A program made the translations under genes and the position numbers. From Caldalkalibacillus salinus (lineage in GTDB: Bacteria > Bacillota > Bacilli > Caldalkalibacillales > JCM-10596): a stretch of 64,000 bases of DNA. The DNA is taken from contig NZ_JAERVL010000007.1 of the NCBI RefSeq assembly GCF_016745835.1, forward strand, positions 1 to 64,000. The letters are read 5' to 3'. Positions 52,710-64,000 of this stretch are shown in pieces. Every line of letters begins with the position of its first letter. Within the stretch, counting starts at the first letter, position 1. The notes beneath the pieces are model-generated. The model saw only the letters and a list, made by a program, of their open reading frames with translations. It was not told the origin of the DNA and did not search any database.

Positions 52710-54356
<1,647 letters not shown>

Positions 54357-54400
54357 TTAAAAACCATGATAAAAATATGAAAGTCTCCAAAATACAAAAA

Positions 54401-54443
54401 AGCAAAAGTGGCACTTATCCCAAGTAAAGGGGGCACTTTTGCT
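54401..54443 (-). promoter_or_regulatory. pyrG leader attenuator (C-tract terminator)
   Basis: The terminator stem AGCAAAAGTG / CACTTTTGCT is followed by six T and lies in the pyrG leader, about 76-118 bases after the predicted transcript start. A C/U-rich tract GCCCCCUUUAC (54425-54434) directly follows the 5' arm of the stem. In B. subtilis pyrG, low CTP causes reiterative G addition at the 5' end, and the poly-G pairs with such a tract to block termination. The arrangement here has all the same parts. Confidence 0.75.
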
Positions 54444-54518
54444 CAATGCTTGCGTTTTAACTTGTATTTAAATTTATATCTTCATCTGCATTAATCTTTT
54501 CGATTAATTTCTAAAGCC

Positions 54519-54555
54519 CAAAAAAAATTTTACCCCTTGAACATGAAAGTGTCAA
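54519..54555 (-). promoter_or_regulatory. pyrG promoter with GGGC start
   Basis: TTGACA (54550-54555) and TAAAAT (54527-54532) on the minus strand have a 17-base spacer. Seven bases downstream of the -10 the expected transcript starts with GGGC (first G at 54519), the sequence that permits G stuttering in B. subtilis pyrG. Confidence 0.8.
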
Positions 54556-54559
54556 GGGG
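54520..54559 (-). terminator. rpoE terminator overlapping the pyrG promoter
   Basis: CCCCTTGA / TCAAGGGG (54533-54540 and 54552-54559) forms an 8-bp stem with an 11-base loop, followed on the minus strand by TAAAATTTTTTTT. It lies about 35 bases after the rpoE stop. The left arm carries most of the -35 hexamer, and the T-tract contains the -10 of pyrG, so both signals share the same bases. Confidence 0.75.
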
Positions 54560-54593
54560 CATTGCAATGCTTTAAGCAGAGTAACCTCGGAAA

Positions 54594-55115
54594 TCACTCT
54601 TTTTCCGTGTCCTCCTCGTTATCGTCAATAGCTAAATCCTCTTCTTCATCTTCTTCTAGATCTTCATCTAAGTCTTCGACATCTTCAATACCCTCTAAAT
54701 CTTCTTCGAAATCGTCAGCTAAATCACCAACGTCTTCAATCTCTTCTTCTATTTCTTGAATACCTTCTACATCTTCTTCTAGGAACTCGTCATCCGCCTT
54801 TTTCTTCTTTTTCTTCTTTTTCTTTGTTTCTGTAATGACGATTTCTTCAGCCTGTTCAACAGGATACCAACTGCGTAAACCCCATACATTATCACCCACA
54901 GGTTTAAAGCGACCGTCTATGTTAATTTCTGTATATAGACGTGTCATGGCAATCGCCTTATCCCCACCTTTGAAACCTTTCATTTCAACAATTTCTTCTA
55001 AGATTTCTAGGTATGGTTTTGGTTCTTTATTGTTTTCCTTTAAGATATGATACGCGATGTCCACCATAGACATTTCAGAAAGGGTTTCTCGATCAAGTTC
55101 ATGGATACTACTCAC
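54594..55115 (-). CDS. rpoE: RNA polymerase delta subunit
   Basis: Gram-positive RNA polymerase subunit that raises specificity and recycling. The 173-residue protein has a folded N-terminal domain (about 1-90), a run of nine lysines (about 98-106) and a strongly acidic disordered tail, the normal layout for the family. It starts with GTG behind AAGGGA. It precedes pyrG as in B. subtilis. Confidence 0.95.
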   Translation of the reverse strand: MSSIHELDRETLSEMSMVDIAYHILKENNKEPKPYLEILEEIVEMKGFKGGDKAIAMTRLYTEINIDGRFKPVGDNVWGLRSWYPVEQAEEIVITETKKKKKKKKKADDEFLEEDVEGIQEIEEEIEDVGDLADDFEEDLEGIEDVEDLDEDLEEDEEEDLAIDDNEEDTEKE

Positions 55116-55151
55116 ACCAGCACTTCCCTTCTACTCTACTTCTTCCTATCC

Positions 55152-55157
55152 ATTATA
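55152..55157 (-). promoter_or_regulatory. Putative -10 element of rpoE
   Basis: A perfect TATAAT on the minus strand lies about 37 bases before the rpoE start. No good -35 hexamer was found at the expected distance, so the call is weak. It is the only promoter-like signal in the 55116-55226 gap. Confidence 0.35.
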
Positions 55158-55226
55158 GACTGATCTAGAAAAAATATGCTAGCCCTATTTTTACAGTCTA
55201 TCTGACAAAATTTCGTCTTTATATCC

Positions 55227-58200
55227 TTACATATTTCGGCGATATTGTCCACCAACTTCATACAGTGCCTGTGTGATTTGACCCAAACTGGCCACCTTGA
55301 CCGTTTCCATTAACTGGGCAAAGACATTTCCGCCACCTCTTGCCGTCTCTTTCAGGCGATCGAGCGCTTGTTCAGCTTCACCCTGATGTTGTGTCTGGAA
55401 CGCTTGTAGGTTTTGGATTTGCGTGTCTTTTTCTTCCTTGGTCGCCCTTGCAAGTTCCATTTCAAAAGACGTCTCTTCTGGTGGATGAGGATTCGTATAA
55501 GTGTTCACACCAATGATTGGCAGCTCACCTGAGTGTTTTTTCGTTTCGTAGTATAGAGATTCTTCCTGAATTTTGCCACGTTGATATTGCGTTTCCATGG
55601 AACCGAGCACACCACCACGATCACTAATTCGCATAAACTCTGCCAGCACGGCCTCTTCTACTAAGTCAGTCAGTTCTTCAATAATAAAGGACCCTTGTAA
55701 AGCGTTTTCATTTTTGGCCAGCCCGAGTTCTTTGGTAATAATCATCTGGATCGCCATCGCTCGGCGAACGGATTCTTCTGTCGGTGTCGTAATCGCTTCA
55801 TCGTAAGCGTTCGTGTGTAGTGAGTTACAATTATCGTAGATGGCCATAAGGGCTTGGAGTGTTGTACGAATATCATTAAAGTCTATTTCTTGTGCGTGTA
55901 GGGATCGTCCTGAGGTTTGGATGTGATATTTCAACTTCTGACTTCTTTGGTTCGCTTTATACTTGTGTTTCATCACGGTCGCCCATATTCGCCGTGCCAC
56001 TCTACCGATAACAGAGTATTCAGGGTCAAGGCCGTTACTGAAAAAGAAAGAGAGGTTCGGGGCAAAGTCATTAATGTCCATGCCTCGGCTCAAGTAATAC
56101 TCTACATAAGTGAAACCGTTGGCTAAAGTGAAGGCCAGTTGCGTTATCGGATTGGCACCCGCTTCTGCGATATGGTAACCAGATATACTGACAGAGTAAT
56201 AGTTTCTCACTTTATGATCAATAAAGTACTGTTGAATATCGCCCATCATTCTTAGGGCGAATTCGGTAGAAAAGATACATGTGTTTTGGCCTTGGTCTTC
56301 TTTTAAAATATCAGCTTGAACGGTGCCTCGTACAGTGCTTAAGGCGTAGGCCTTGAGCTGCTCACGTTCTTCCTCATTCGGCTCGCGACCTTCTTTTTCA
56401 GTGAAATACTTCACCTGTTGATCAATCGCTGTGTTCATGAACATCGCTAAGATAATCGGAGCTGGACCGTTAATGGTCATTGATACACTCGTACTTGGAT
56501 CACATAAATCAAAACCAGCGTATAACTTTTTCATGTCCTCAAGCGTGCAGATGCTCACGCCACTTTCGCCAACTTTTCCATAGATATCTGGGCGGTAGTC
56601 TGGGTCTTCTCCGTATAGTGTGACACTATCAAATGCCGTGGAAAGTCGTTTGGCTGGGTCTTCTTTGGACAAATAGTGAAAGCGTTTATTCGTTCGTTCA
56701 GGTGTACCTTCACCCGCAAATTGACGTTTGGGGTCTTCACCTTTACGCTTGAACGGGAATACACCAGCTGTATAAGGAAATTCCCCCGGTACGTTCTCTG
56801 TGAGTATCCACTCTAGTATATCGCCCCAATCTTGGTATTTAGGCAGGGATATCTTCGGAATCTTAGTCCCAGACAAGGACGTCGTATATAACTCTGTCAC
56901 GATCTCTTTATCTCGGATCTGAGTGACATATTGCTCCTGTCTGTAAGCTTCCTTAACCTCAGGCCACTGATCTAGCTTCTTTTTACATTCGGGGTGTAGT
57001 TGCGCTTCTAACTCTTTTTCAAGTTGTGTCAACACCCTTGATGTCTCTTCCATGTGGTTCGTCTTAGCTCCCGTATCACGATCTGTTAGGGTTTCTGAAG
57101 TCGTGCTACTTAAATCCAAATGGAGGAGGTCGTGTGAATCTTCTGTATTCTCATGCTGCTCCTCTAACGCTCGTTTCGCTCCTTGGACTTGATACAATTT
57201 TCTAGCGATGGCTGCTTGTTCTCGAGCAAAGGTTTTATAGGCGTGCACTGTCTGCACGATTTCGCCTAGGTACTGCCTTCTCTCTCCTGGAATGATGACG
57301 TTCTTCTCTGTCACTGGATTCAGTGCACTTTGTTGTATCGGCCACGCCTGCTTTAATTTCTCATTGACTGTATCCATTATGGCAAAGAATAATTGGTTTG
57401 TTCCTGGGTCATTAAATTGACTCGCGATCGTCCCGTATACAGGTAATGTCGATTCCTCACGATCAAAAAGCATACGACTTCGTTGGTACTGCTTGCGAAC
57501 GTCACGCAAGGCATCCGCAGACCCTTTGCGATCGAACTTGTTAATGGCAATGATATCTGCAAAATCAATCATGTCGATTTTCTCTAACTGTGAAGGTGCA
57601 CCAAACTCACTGGTCATGACATACATTGATAAGTCACATAACTCTACAATCTCAGCGTCCCCTTGCCCGATGCCACTCGTTTCTACAATGATAAAGTCAT
57701 AACCCGCTGCCTTTACGACCTGAATGGCATCTTCTAACGCCGCACTTAACTCTGTCTTAGATGAACGCGTAGCGAGACTGCGCATATAGACGTTCGGATG
57801 ATGGATGGCGTTCATACGTATACGGTCTCCTAACAAGGCGCCTCCCGTTTTCTGTTTGGACGGATCGATAGAGATGATCGCCAGCGTACGTTCCGGAAAC
57901 TGTTGAGTATAACGGCGTACAAGCTCGTCTGTGAGGGAGCTTTTCCCCGCTCCACCCGTCCCCGTAATACCCAGAATGGGCGTCGTTCCCTCTTGTTGTT
58001 TCGCCTTTTCTCTTATGGCTTCTATCGCACTGGCCATCTCCTGCATCTGCTGCGCTTCCTTCTGTTCCACCCAATCCTCTGCGACAGTAATTAATCTGGC
58101 CACCATCTCGGGGTGGTGTACATCTAGTTTGTCTAGTGTCACTTCGCCTTGTTGCACGGTTGGAAAGTCACAAAGCTCTAACATTTGGTTAATCATACCC

Positions 58201-58610
58201 TGTAAACCGTACTGACGTCCGTCTTCAGGTGAAAAGATCCTCGTGATGCCGTATTCATGCAGCTCTTTGATCTCTGGAGGAACGATGACCCCCCCACCGC
58301 CTCCAAAGATCTTAATATGGCTTGCTCCTCTTTCGCGAAGCAAATCATACATATATTTAAAATATTCAATATGTCCCCCTTGATAGGAACTGATGGCAAT
58401 CCCTTGCACATCCTCTTGTATCGCTGCCGTCACCACCTCATCTACTGAGCGGTTATGGCCTAGGTGAATCACTTCTGCACCAGACGCCTGAATGATACGT
58501 CGCATCACGTTAATCGAGGCGTCATGCCCGTCAAACAAACTAGACGCCGTGACAAACCTCAGCTTATGCTTCGGCATGTAAACTTCAGGATGGACTTGTT
58601 GAGCCAACAT
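55227..58610 (-). CDS. icmF: Fused isobutyryl-CoA mutase IcmF
   Basis: B12-dependent mutase fused to its own G-protein chaperone. The 1127-residue protein has an N-terminal B12 domain (FDGHDAS, base-off His29), a MeaI-like GTPase with P-loop GTGGAGKS (217-224) and a C-terminal mutase domain. The substrate loop reads [12 protein letters not shown]: Phe replaces the Tyr of methylmalonyl-CoA mutases, which favours isobutyryl/n-butyryl-CoA. The ATG at 58610 has GGAGGCGAG upstream and overlaps the end of the TetR gene. Confidence 0.94.
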   Translation of the reverse strand: MLAQQVHPEVYMPKHKLRFVTASSLFDGHDASINVMRRIIQASGAEVIHLGHNRSVDEVVTAAIQEDVQGIAISSYQGGHIEYFKYMYDLLRERGASHIKIFGGGGGVIVPPEIKELHEYGITRIFSPEDGRQYGLQGMINQMLELCDFPTVQQGEVTLDKLDVHHPEMVARLITVAEDWVEQKEAQQMQEMASAIEAIREKAKQQEGTTPILGITGTGGAGKSSLTDELVRRYTQQFPERTLAIISIDPSKQKTGGALLGDRIRMNAIHHPNVYMRSLATRSSKTELSAALEDAIQVVKAAGYDFIIVETSGIGQGDAEIVELCDLSMYVMTSEFGAPSQLEKIDMIDFADIIAINKFDRKGSADALRDVRKQYQRSRMLFDREESTLPVYGTIASQFNDPGTNQLFFAIMDTVNEKLKQAWPIQQSALNPVTEKNVIIPGERRQYLGEIVQTVHAYKTFAREQAAIARKLYQVQGAKRALEEQHENTEDSHDLLHLDLSSTTSETLTDRDTGAKTNHMEETSRVLTQLEKELEAQLHPECKKKLDQWPEVKEAYRQEQYVTQIRDKEIVTELYTTSLSGTKIPKISLPKYQDWGDILEWILTENVPGEFPYTAGVFPFKRKGEDPKRQFAGEGTPERTNKRFHYLSKEDPAKRLSTAFDSVTLYGEDPDYRPDIYGKVGESGVSICTLEDMKKLYAGFDLCDPSTSVSMTINGPAPIILAMFMNTAIDQQVKYFTEKEGREPNEEEREQLKAYALSTVRGTVQADILKEDQGQNTCIFSTEFALRMMGDIQQYFIDHKVRNYYSVSISGYHIAEAGANPITQLAFTLANGFTYVEYYLSRGMDINDFAPNLSFFFSNGLDPEYSVIGRVARRIWATVMKHKYKANQRSQKLKYHIQTSGRSLHAQEIDFNDIRTTLQALMAIYDNCNSLHTNAYDEAITTPTEESVRRAMAIQMIITKELGLAKNENALQGSFIIEELTDLVEEAVLAEFMRISDRGGVLGSMETQYQRGKIQEESLYYETKKHSGELPIIGVNTYTNPHPPEETSFEMELARATKEEKDTQIQNLQAFQTQHQGEAEQALDRLKETARGGGNVFAQLMETVKVASLGQITQALYEVGGQYRRNM

Positions 58611-59250
58611 TGCTCGCCTCCTTTTTACTTCTAATTTGGTTCATGATGAGCGATGTCTGCTTTTCGATAAATTCCTCTAACGTAAACGCCTTGGCCAACG
58701 CCCATCTTCTGAATACCCACATCTCGGCTAGAACCATGATGTTATGTGCCATCAGCTTGACTTCCTTAGGATCGAGTTGAATGCTCCCATCATCAATACC
58801 CTTCTGTAACACTTGCTCAAATATATTGGTGATATCGACCTCTTTGTTTAACACGTAGGAGAGTGTGTCCTGTGGTAAAGATTTGGCTTCTTGATAGATT
58901 AGCAGGACGCGGTCTTGCATGTCATTCATCACTTGGAAAAAGTGTTGAATCGCTGCTTGCAGGGAGTCAATGCCTTGCTCCTCCTCTTGGATGGCCTGCT
59001 GAATACGATCTTCTAGCTCTTGGTGAATCGCATCACAAACAAGGTAGAGTACATCTTCCTTTGATTCAATATATTCATACAGGGTGCCAATGCTGAATCC
59101 AGCTTTTGAAGCAATTTCTCTTGTTGTTGTTTTATGAAAGCCTTTTTCTATGAAAAGAGATACGGCTGCTTCGATCATTTGCTCTCTTCTTCTTTTGACT
59201 AGTTTTTGATCTTTTACGAGTGATGGAATTGGCTTCTTTCCTTTCGCCAC
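58585..59250 (-). CDS. TetR-family regulator (FadR-like)
   Basis: A 221-residue regulator with an N-terminal TetR helix-turn-helix ([21 protein letters not shown], about residues 41-61) and a helical ligand domain. It lies in the meaB-tetR-icmF unit and probably controls acyl-CoA genes, as FadR-like regulators do in Bacillus; the ligand is not known. It starts with GTG behind GGGGGAG. Confidence 0.85.
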   Translation of the reverse strand: MAKGKKPIPSLVKDQKLVKRRREQMIEAAVSLFIEKGFHKTTTREIASKAGFSIGTLYEYIESKEDVLYLVCDAIHQELEDRIQQAIQEEEQGIDSLQAAIQHFFQVMNDMQDRVLLIYQEAKSLPQDTLSYVLNKEVDITNIFEQVLQKGIDDGSIQLDPKEVKLMAHNIMVLAEMWVFRRWALAKAFTLEEFIEKQTSLIMNQIRSKKEASNVGSTSPS

Positions 59251-59267
59251 TTAAACTCCCCCTTCCT

Positions 59268-60254
59268 CTACTCTCTGATAGTCTGTTCTGTCTCCCTGGC
59301 CGGGCCATCATCCGACGAAAACCATTGCTTAAACAATGCGGTGGCGATATGATAAGGGTTATTTTTACCGTTTCTAGCCTGTTGCAACATCCTTTTCATC
59401 TCATCTTCAGCTAGACGTTCACGCATAAAAAGAGAGAGCTGATGCTGTATGGTCTCGTGTACTTCACGCACCAACCGGTCCTGTTTTCTCTTCTCTCCCT
59501 CTCCTGACGAACGGAGATAGTTTTGGTGTGCCTGCACCTCATCCCATAGCTCCGCGACACCTTCGTTCTTGGTACTCACTGACTGCACAATGGGAGGTCG
59601 CCACGTATGATCATGCTTCACTAAATCTAGCATGTGCTCTATCTCAGCAACCAGTTTAGAAGCACCCGGTATATCCGCTTTATTAATGACATAAACATCG
59701 GCAATCTCCATAATGCCGGCCTTAAACGCTTGAACCGTATCCCCACCATTGGGTGTTAGCACAACCATGGTGGTATCAGCTACATTCATAATATCGAGTT
59801 CCGTTTGGCCTACACCGACCGTTTCAATGAGAATAACATCTTTCCCGAAAGCGTCTACAGCGTGGACGGCTTCCTTTGTTGCTCTGGCCAGCCCTCCTAA
59901 GCTACCCCGGGTACTCATGCTGCGAATGAATACCTGTGGATCAACATAATGCTGTGACATGCGTACTCGATCGCCTAACAAGGCACCGCCAGTAAAAGGA
60001 CTGGTCGGGTCAACGGCAATGATGCCGACACTAAGCCCTTGTTGACGAAGGAGGTGAATCAATCGATTAACCAGTGAGCTTTTACCAGCTCCAGGTGCAC
60101 CAGTGATACCGACCTTAATGGCACGATCTTTGTACGGATGTAATGCTTCGAGAAGCTGCAAGCGACTGGGGTGATCATTTTCAATGTGGGAGATGGCACG
60201 GGCGAGGGCACGAACGTCGCCTTTTAATAATCTTTGAATCAATGCATCCATCAT
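59268..60254 (-). CDS. meaB: Methylmalonyl-CoA mutase-associated GTPase MeaB
   Basis: G3E GTPase (ArgK/MMAA family) that loads and protects B12 mutases. The 328-residue protein has the P-loop GAPGAGKS (52-59), the [18 protein letters not shown] segment and ETVGVGQTE. IcmF in the same operon carries its own GTPase domain, so MeaB either serves a second mutase elsewhere or is redundant. Confidence 0.95.
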   Translation of the reverse strand: MMDALIQRLLKGDVRALARAISHIENDHPSRLQLLEALHPYKDRAIKVGITGAPGAGKSSLVNRLIHLLRQQGLSVGIIAVDPTSPFTGGALLGDRVRMSQHYVDPQVFIRSMSTRGSLGGLARATKEAVHAVDAFGKDVILIETVGVGQTELDIMNVADTTMVVLTPNGGDTVQAFKAGIMEIADVYVINKADIPGASKLVAEIEHMLDLVKHDHTWRPPIVQSVSTKNEGVAELWDEVQAHQNYLRSSGEGEKRKQDRLVREVHETIQHQLSLFMRERLAEDEMKRMLQQARNGKNNPYHIATALFKQWFSSDDGPARETEQTIRE

Positions 60255-60291
60255 GCTTTCACTCCTGTAGAGTTAGACTTGCTTTGACCCT

Positions 60292-60332
60292 ATTATACCG
60301 TCCGTGCTAGCCTTTATGTTGAATTTTTCAAC
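60292..60332 (-). promoter_or_regulatory. Promoter with overlapping palindrome, meaB operon
   Basis: A perfect TATAAT on the minus strand (60292-60297) lies about 40 bases before meaB. The -35 region is covered by a perfect inverted repeat GTTGAA-TTT-TTCAAC (60318-60332). A repressor bound there would block the polymerase; the TetR protein two genes downstream is the obvious candidate, by inference. Confidence 0.5.
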
Positions 60333-60402
60333 TTCTTTGTTTGCGATGTGTATAATGGACTCTTCTCGCTTTTTCTTTTGAGTCCTTGCTCATCTGTGCT
60401 GC

Positions 60403-61545
60403 CTACTCTGATAATAAGTATTTAGAAATCACAAGTCTTTGAATCTCATTCGTGCCTTCATAGATTTGCGTAATTTTGGCATCTCTCATAAACCGTTCTA
60501 CCGGATATTCCCTCGTGTATCCGTACCCACCAAAGACCTGGACGGCGTTGGTTGTGACCTCCATGGCAATATCCCCTGCGTATAGCTTACTCATGGCGGA
60601 CGCTTTGCCGTATGGCAGACCTTCGCTTTCTAACCAAGCGGCTTGATAAGTGAGTAGTCGTGCAGCCTCGACCTGCGTCGCCATATCTGCGAGCATAAAT
60701 TGCAAGGCTTGCTGGTCGGCTATCGGCTTCCCAAACTGCTTACGCTCTTTGGCATAAGCGAGGGCATGGTCTAATGCTCCCTGTGCAATCCCGACTGCTT
60801 GAGCAGAAATACCATTCCGACCACCATCCAAAGTCATCATGGCCACTTTAAACCCGTCGCCTTCTTCCCCTAATCTGTTCTCCACCGGTACTTTCACATT
60901 GTCAAAGATAATCTCCAAAGTTGGTGATGAGCGAATACCTAGCTTTTTTTCTTTTTTACCCATGCGAAAACCTTCCATTCCCTTTTCTAGAATGAAAGCA
61001 CTGATGCCTTTATGTTTCTTCTCTGGGTTGGTCATGGCGAACACAATGTAGATATCCGCCTCACCTGCGTTAGTAATAAAGATTTTGTTACCATTGAGGA
61101 TATAATGATCGCCTTCTCTGACGGCCGTTGTTTTCATTGCGGCAGCGTCCGACCCAGAGCCTGGTTCAGTTAGCCCGTATGCTCCAATCTTCTGACCTTC
61201 TGCTAATGGCCGTAGGTAGGTCTGCTTTTGCTCTTTGTTACCGAATTGGTGCAATGGCCAACTGGCGAGTGAGACATGGGCCGACAGTGTGACCCCAGTT
61301 GAGGCACATACTCTCGATAGTTCTTCCACAGCAATGACATAACTCAGGTAGTCTGAACCAATCCCACCGTATTGTTCATCCCACGGTATTCCTGTTAATC
61401 CCAACTCTGCCATCTGATCAAATATCGCGCGATCAAATCGTTCTTCTTCATCTCTTTCTGTCGCAGTCGGTGCCACTTCATTTTCGGCGAAGTCCCTGAC
61501 CATTTTGCGTATCATTTGATGCTCTTCTGATAATTGAAAGTTCAT
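60403..61545 (-). CDS. Acyl-CoA dehydrogenase (short/branched-chain type)
   Basis: A 380-residue FAD enzyme that introduces a 2,3 double bond in short or branched acyl-CoAs. The signatures [14 protein letters not shown] and [16 protein letters not shown] are present, with the catalytic Glu in YEGT. It is about 60 percent alike to its upstream neighbour by eye, which suggests a tandem duplication. Substrate not determinable. Confidence 0.93.
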   Translation of the reverse strand: MNFQLSEEHQMIRKMVRDFAENEVAPTATERDEEERFDRAIFDQMAELGLTGIPWDEQYGGIGSDYLSYVIAVEELSRVCASTGVTLSAHVSLASWPLHQFGNKEQKQTYLRPLAEGQKIGAYGLTEPGSGSDAAAMKTTAVREGDHYILNGNKIFITNAGEADIYIVFAMTNPEKKHKGISAFILEKGMEGFRMGKKEKKLGIRSSPTLEIIFDNVKVPVENRLGEEGDGFKVAMMTLDGGRNGISAQAVGIAQGALDHALAYAKERKQFGKPIADQQALQFMLADMATQVEAARLLTYQAAWLESEGLPYGKASAMSKLYAGDIAMEVTTNAVQVFGGYGYTREYPVERFMRDAKITQIYEGTNEIQRLVISKYLLSE

Positions 61546-61632
61546 TGTCCTCTCCCCTTATCTGGCTAATCTAGTGGGTTCTGATATCCATCACACAAGT
61601 GCCTTCATAGACACAAATGACCATGATGCTTG

Positions 61633-62766
61633 TTACAAGTGTTTGCTAATGACCATTCGTTGAATTTGGTTTGTGCCTTCATAGATTTGTGTAATCTTAG
61701 CGTCTCGGAAAAGGCGTTCAACAGGATACTCTTTGGTATAGCCGTATCCCCCAAAGACTTGAATGGCTTCCGTTGTCACATTCATCGCTGTATCTGAGGC
61801 GAAACGCTTGGCCATTGACGCTTCCATTCCGCATGAATCCCCTTCGGTTCTGAGGTATGCGGCACGGTATGTCAATAATTTAGCCGCTTCAGCTTGGGTG
61901 GCCATATCCGCTAGCTTAAAGGCAACGCCTTGTTGTTTGCCGATCGACCTCCCAAATTGTTGCCGCTCTTGCGCATAAGCGGTAGAGAGGTCTAAGGCGT
62001 GTTCGGCAATACCTAGTGCCTGAGCGGCAATACCGATACGCCCCACATCTAAATTGGCCATGGCGATCGTAAAGCCCTCGCCTTCTTCTCCTAAACGATT
62101 CTCTACGGGGACTTTCATATTTTCTAAAATGAGCTCAGAGGTGTTAGAACCGTTCAAGCCCATCTTCTTTTCTTTTTTACCAACGGTTAACCCCTCGAAC
62201 CCTTTTTCCACTATAAACGCCGTGATGCCTTTTACGCCTTTATCGGGATCGGTCACAGCAAAGGTGATGTATATATCAGCTTCACCTGCGTTTGTGATAA
62301 AAACCTTAGATCCGTTTAGGATATAATAGTCCCCTTGACGCTCTGCGGTTGTCTTTAAATTAGATGCGTCTGACCCCGCTTGTGGTTCTGTTAAGGCAAA
62401 AGCGCCCAAATATGTACCCGAGGCCAGCTTGGGAACAAACCGTTGCTTCTGCTCCTCCGTGCCAAAGTATAGGATAGGATTAGTTCCGACTGACGTGTGA
62501 ACAGATAATATCACGCCTATAGTGGCACTCACCTTAGAGAGCTCATGTATGGTAATAATGTAAGATGTGAAGTCTGCACCAACACCTCCCCATCGCTCAG
62601 GGACGGGTATGCCCATCAGCCCCAGCTCACCCATACGGTTGACGATGTCTCGTGGGAATGCGTCCGTTTCGTCCATCTCTGCAACAATCGGTTCTATTTC
62701 TTTTTGGGCAAAATCACGAACCATTTTTCTCATCATGTCCTGCTCTTCTGTCCACCTGAAGTCCAT
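61633..62766 (-). CDS. Acyl-CoA dehydrogenase (second copy)
   Basis: A 377-residue paralogue of the preceding enzyme with [15 protein letters not shown] and [16 protein letters not shown] at the C-terminus. It lies 54 bases after the 3-hydroxybutyryl-CoA dehydrogenase gene. The Bacillus mmg and bcd regions have similar pairs. Confidence 0.93.
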   Translation of the reverse strand: MDFRWTEEQDMMRKMVRDFAQKEIEPIVAEMDETDAFPRDIVNRMGELGLMGIPVPERWGGVGADFTSYIITIHELSKVSATIGVILSVHTSVGTNPILYFGTEEQKQRFVPKLASGTYLGAFALTEPQAGSDASNLKTTAERQGDYYILNGSKVFITNAGEADIYITFAVTDPDKGVKGITAFIVEKGFEGLTVGKKEKKMGLNGSNTSELILENMKVPVENRLGEEGEGFTIAMANLDVGRIGIAAQALGIAEHALDLSTAYAQERQQFGRSIGKQQGVAFKLADMATQAEAAKLLTYRAAYLRTEGDSCGMEASMAKRFASDTAMNVTTEAIQVFGGYGYTKEYPVERLFRDAKITQIYEGTNQIQRMVISKHL

Positions 62767-62820
62767 GGTGCTCCTCCTCTTCCTCCGTACAACTCATCTA
62801 CCTGCGAGTTGCTTCAAGTA

Positions 62821-63675
62821 TTAAGTGTCATAAACATAGAAACCTCGGCCCGTTTTACGTCCTAACCATCCAGCCTTTACATATTTGCGTAAAAGGGGAC
62901 ATGGGCGGTACTTATCATCACCGAAGCCTTCATGTAGAGTTTCCATAATATAGAGACACGTATCTAAGCCAATAAAGTCCGCCAAGGTTAGCGGTCCCAT
63001 AGGGTGGTTCATCCCCAGCTGCATCACTTTATCGACGTCTTCAGGAGAAGCAACCCCCTCATAAACCGTGTAAATAGCCTCATTAATCATGGGCATAAGG
63101 ACACGATTAGAAACAAAGCCTGGGAAGTCGTTCACTTCAACAGGGGTTTTGTTCAGTTGCTTCGCAAGGTCATATACGGCATCAGACACCTCATCACTCG
63201 TCGCCAAACCGCGAATCACCTCTACCAATTTCATCACTGGTACCGGATTCATAAAATGCATCCCGATGACCTTATCCGCTCGCTTCGTGGTGGCGGCAAT
63301 CTCCGTGATCGGTAAAGAAGACGTATTGGTGGCTAGAATAGCGTGGGGCGGGGCGAGGTCATCTAGTCTAGCAAAAACGTTCTTCTTCACCTCCATGTTC
63401 TCAACAGCCGCTTCAATCACGATATCTGCCTCCTTGGCTGAAGCGATCTCGGTCGATGGTTTGATCCGAAGCATAGTGGCTTCTTTTTGCTCCTCGTCAA
63501 TCTTGCCTTTATCCACTTGTTTGGCTAAGTTTTGTTCTATTTTTTGAATCCCGCGATTAACAAAATTGTCCTTTAAGTCTTGTAAAATGACGTCTTTACC
63601 GGCTTGGGCCATGACCTGGGCTATTCCAGATCCCATCTGACCAGCACCAATCACCATGACTTTATCTATCTTCAT
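62821..63675 (-). CDS. 3-hydroxybutyryl-CoA dehydrogenase
   Basis: A 284-residue NAD(P)-dependent enzyme converting 3-hydroxybutyryl-CoA to acetoacetyl-CoA. The Rossmann motif is GAGQMGSGIAQ, and the catalytic His lies in GMHFMNPVPVM. The ATG at 63673-63675 has GGAGG 7 bases upstream. It takes the thiolase-Hbd-ACAD position seen in mmgABC-like operons. Confidence 0.95.
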   Translation of the reverse strand: MKIDKVMVIGAGQMGSGIAQVMAQAGKDVILQDLKDNFVNRGIQKIEQNLAKQVDKGKIDEEQKEATMLRIKPSTEIASAKEADIVIEAAVENMEVKKNVFARLDDLAPPHAILATNTSSLPITEIAATTKRADKVIGMHFMNPVPVMKLVEVIRGLATSDEVSDAVYDLAKQLNKTPVEVNDFPGFVSNRVLMPMINEAIYTVYEGVASPEDVDKVMQLGMNHPMGPLTLADFIGLDTCLYIMETLHEGFGDDKYRPCPLLRKYVKAGWLGRKTGRGFYVYDT

Positions 63676-63719
63676 ACTTTGACCTCCTTTTTTCATGTGT
63701 CTGCCGTTTTTGGTAATGT

Positions 63720-63770
63720 CCGTGGGGTAAGGGGGTAGAAGGAGTTAAGCATGACAATCCTTACCCACGG
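63720..63770 (-). other. Hairpin between thiolase and Hbd genes
   Basis: CCGTGGGTAAGG on the minus strand pairs with CCTTACCCCACGG across one bulged base. It lies 16 bases after the thiolase stop. There is no T-tract, so it may be an mRNA-processing or stabilising structure and not a terminator. Confidence 0.4.
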
Positions 63771-63785
63771 AGGCATACCAATAGA

Positions 63786-64000
63786 TTATCCATCCACTCG
63801 CACGAGGATCGCATCTCCTTGAGCTGCGCCACTACAGATGGCGGCAACACCTAATCCTCCACCTCGACGTTGCAGCTCATAGATTAAAGTCATCAAAATC
63901 CGTGCACCGCTAGCCCCGATAGGATGCCCGAGGGCGATGGCACCCCCATTAACATTCAGCTTTTCATGTGGGATATTGGCGATGTCTGCACTCGTGAGTG
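63786..64000 (-). CDS. Acetyl-CoA acetyltransferase, C-terminal part
   Basis: The C-terminal 71 codons of a thiolase, cut by the right edge of the window. The active-site segments [19 protein letters not shown] (His) and [10 protein letters not shown] (Cys) are present. It catalyses the last step from acetoacetyl-CoA to acetyl-CoA, matching Hbd downstream. Confidence 0.95.
   Translation of the reverse strand, partial: LTSADIANIPHEKLNVNGGAIALGHPIGASGARILMTLIYELQRRGGGLGVAAICSGAAQGDAILVRVDG

Noticed and set aside
60403-62766. Reading the two acyl-CoA dehydrogenases as one gene split by error
   Set aside because: Each has a full-length domain with its own start, FAD motifs and C-terminal catalytic segment; they are paralogues in tandem.

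Overview
The window is a chromosomal segment of an endospore-forming Gram-positive bacterium of the Bacillaceae type. The evidence is the sporulation genes (spoIIQ, spoIID, spoIIR, spo0F), the rpoE-pyrG-spo0F-fba-fsa-murA2-glpX-rho-rpmE-tdk-prfA-prmC backbone, strong purine-rich ribosome binding sites with frequent GTG and TTG starts, and a Bacillus-like gene order from glyA/upp/atp to murA/spoIID. Nearly everything is on the minus strand, so the biological reading direction runs from the right edge to the left. No rRNA, tRNA, CRISPR array or intact insertion sequence was seen.

Reading right to left. At 55-64 kb lies branched-chain and short-chain acyl-CoA metabolism: the C-terminus of a thiolase, 3-hydroxybutyryl-CoA dehydrogenase, two acyl-CoA dehydrogenases, the chaperone GTPase MeaB, a TetR regulator and the fused B12 mutase IcmF. 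At 49-55 kb: rpoE, pyrG with a reiterative-transcription style attenuator, spo0F behind a sigma-H-like promoter, then a kal-kce pair (lysine-fermentation type enzymes) inserted between spo0F and the aldolase gene fba, and fsa. At 38-49 kb: murA2, glpX-rho, a LysM/M23 peptidase, rpmE, tdk, prfA-prmC, a GH3 lipoprotein and spoIIR. At 30-38 kb: tsaC/ywlC, mntP, ywlE, rpiB, ywlG, glyA, upp and a UDP-GlcNAc 2-epimerase. At 22-31 kb: the whole F1Fo ATP synthase operon atpZIBEFHAGDC. At 18-22 kb, on the plus strand: an NRAMP-fold transporter with a 5-oxoprolinase set, pxpB-pxpA-pxpC. At 7-18 kb: an eleven-subunit complex I operon nuoABCDHIJKLMN with no NADH-input module. At 1-7 kb: ywzB, ywmB, murA1, spoIID, spoIIQ and small uncharacterised proteins.

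Two features stand out. First, nuoC is preceded in frame by a tandem array of eleven 114-123 bp units coding for an Ala/Lys-rich extension, and three of the units carry the same in-frame amber codon, so the extension as read here cannot be translated through to the NuoC domain. Second, the atpG-atpD gap inside the ATP synthase operon is filled by a precise tandem array of seven 103-bp units whose period is not a multiple of three and which starts immediately next to the atpD ribosome binding site. Both minisatellites sit inside proton-translocating respiratory operons. Further points of interest are a pyrG promoter built into the rpoE terminator hairpin, the kal-kce pair under a sporulation-phase promoter, and an NRAMP-fold protein without the metal-binding motifs beside 5-oxoprolinase genes.
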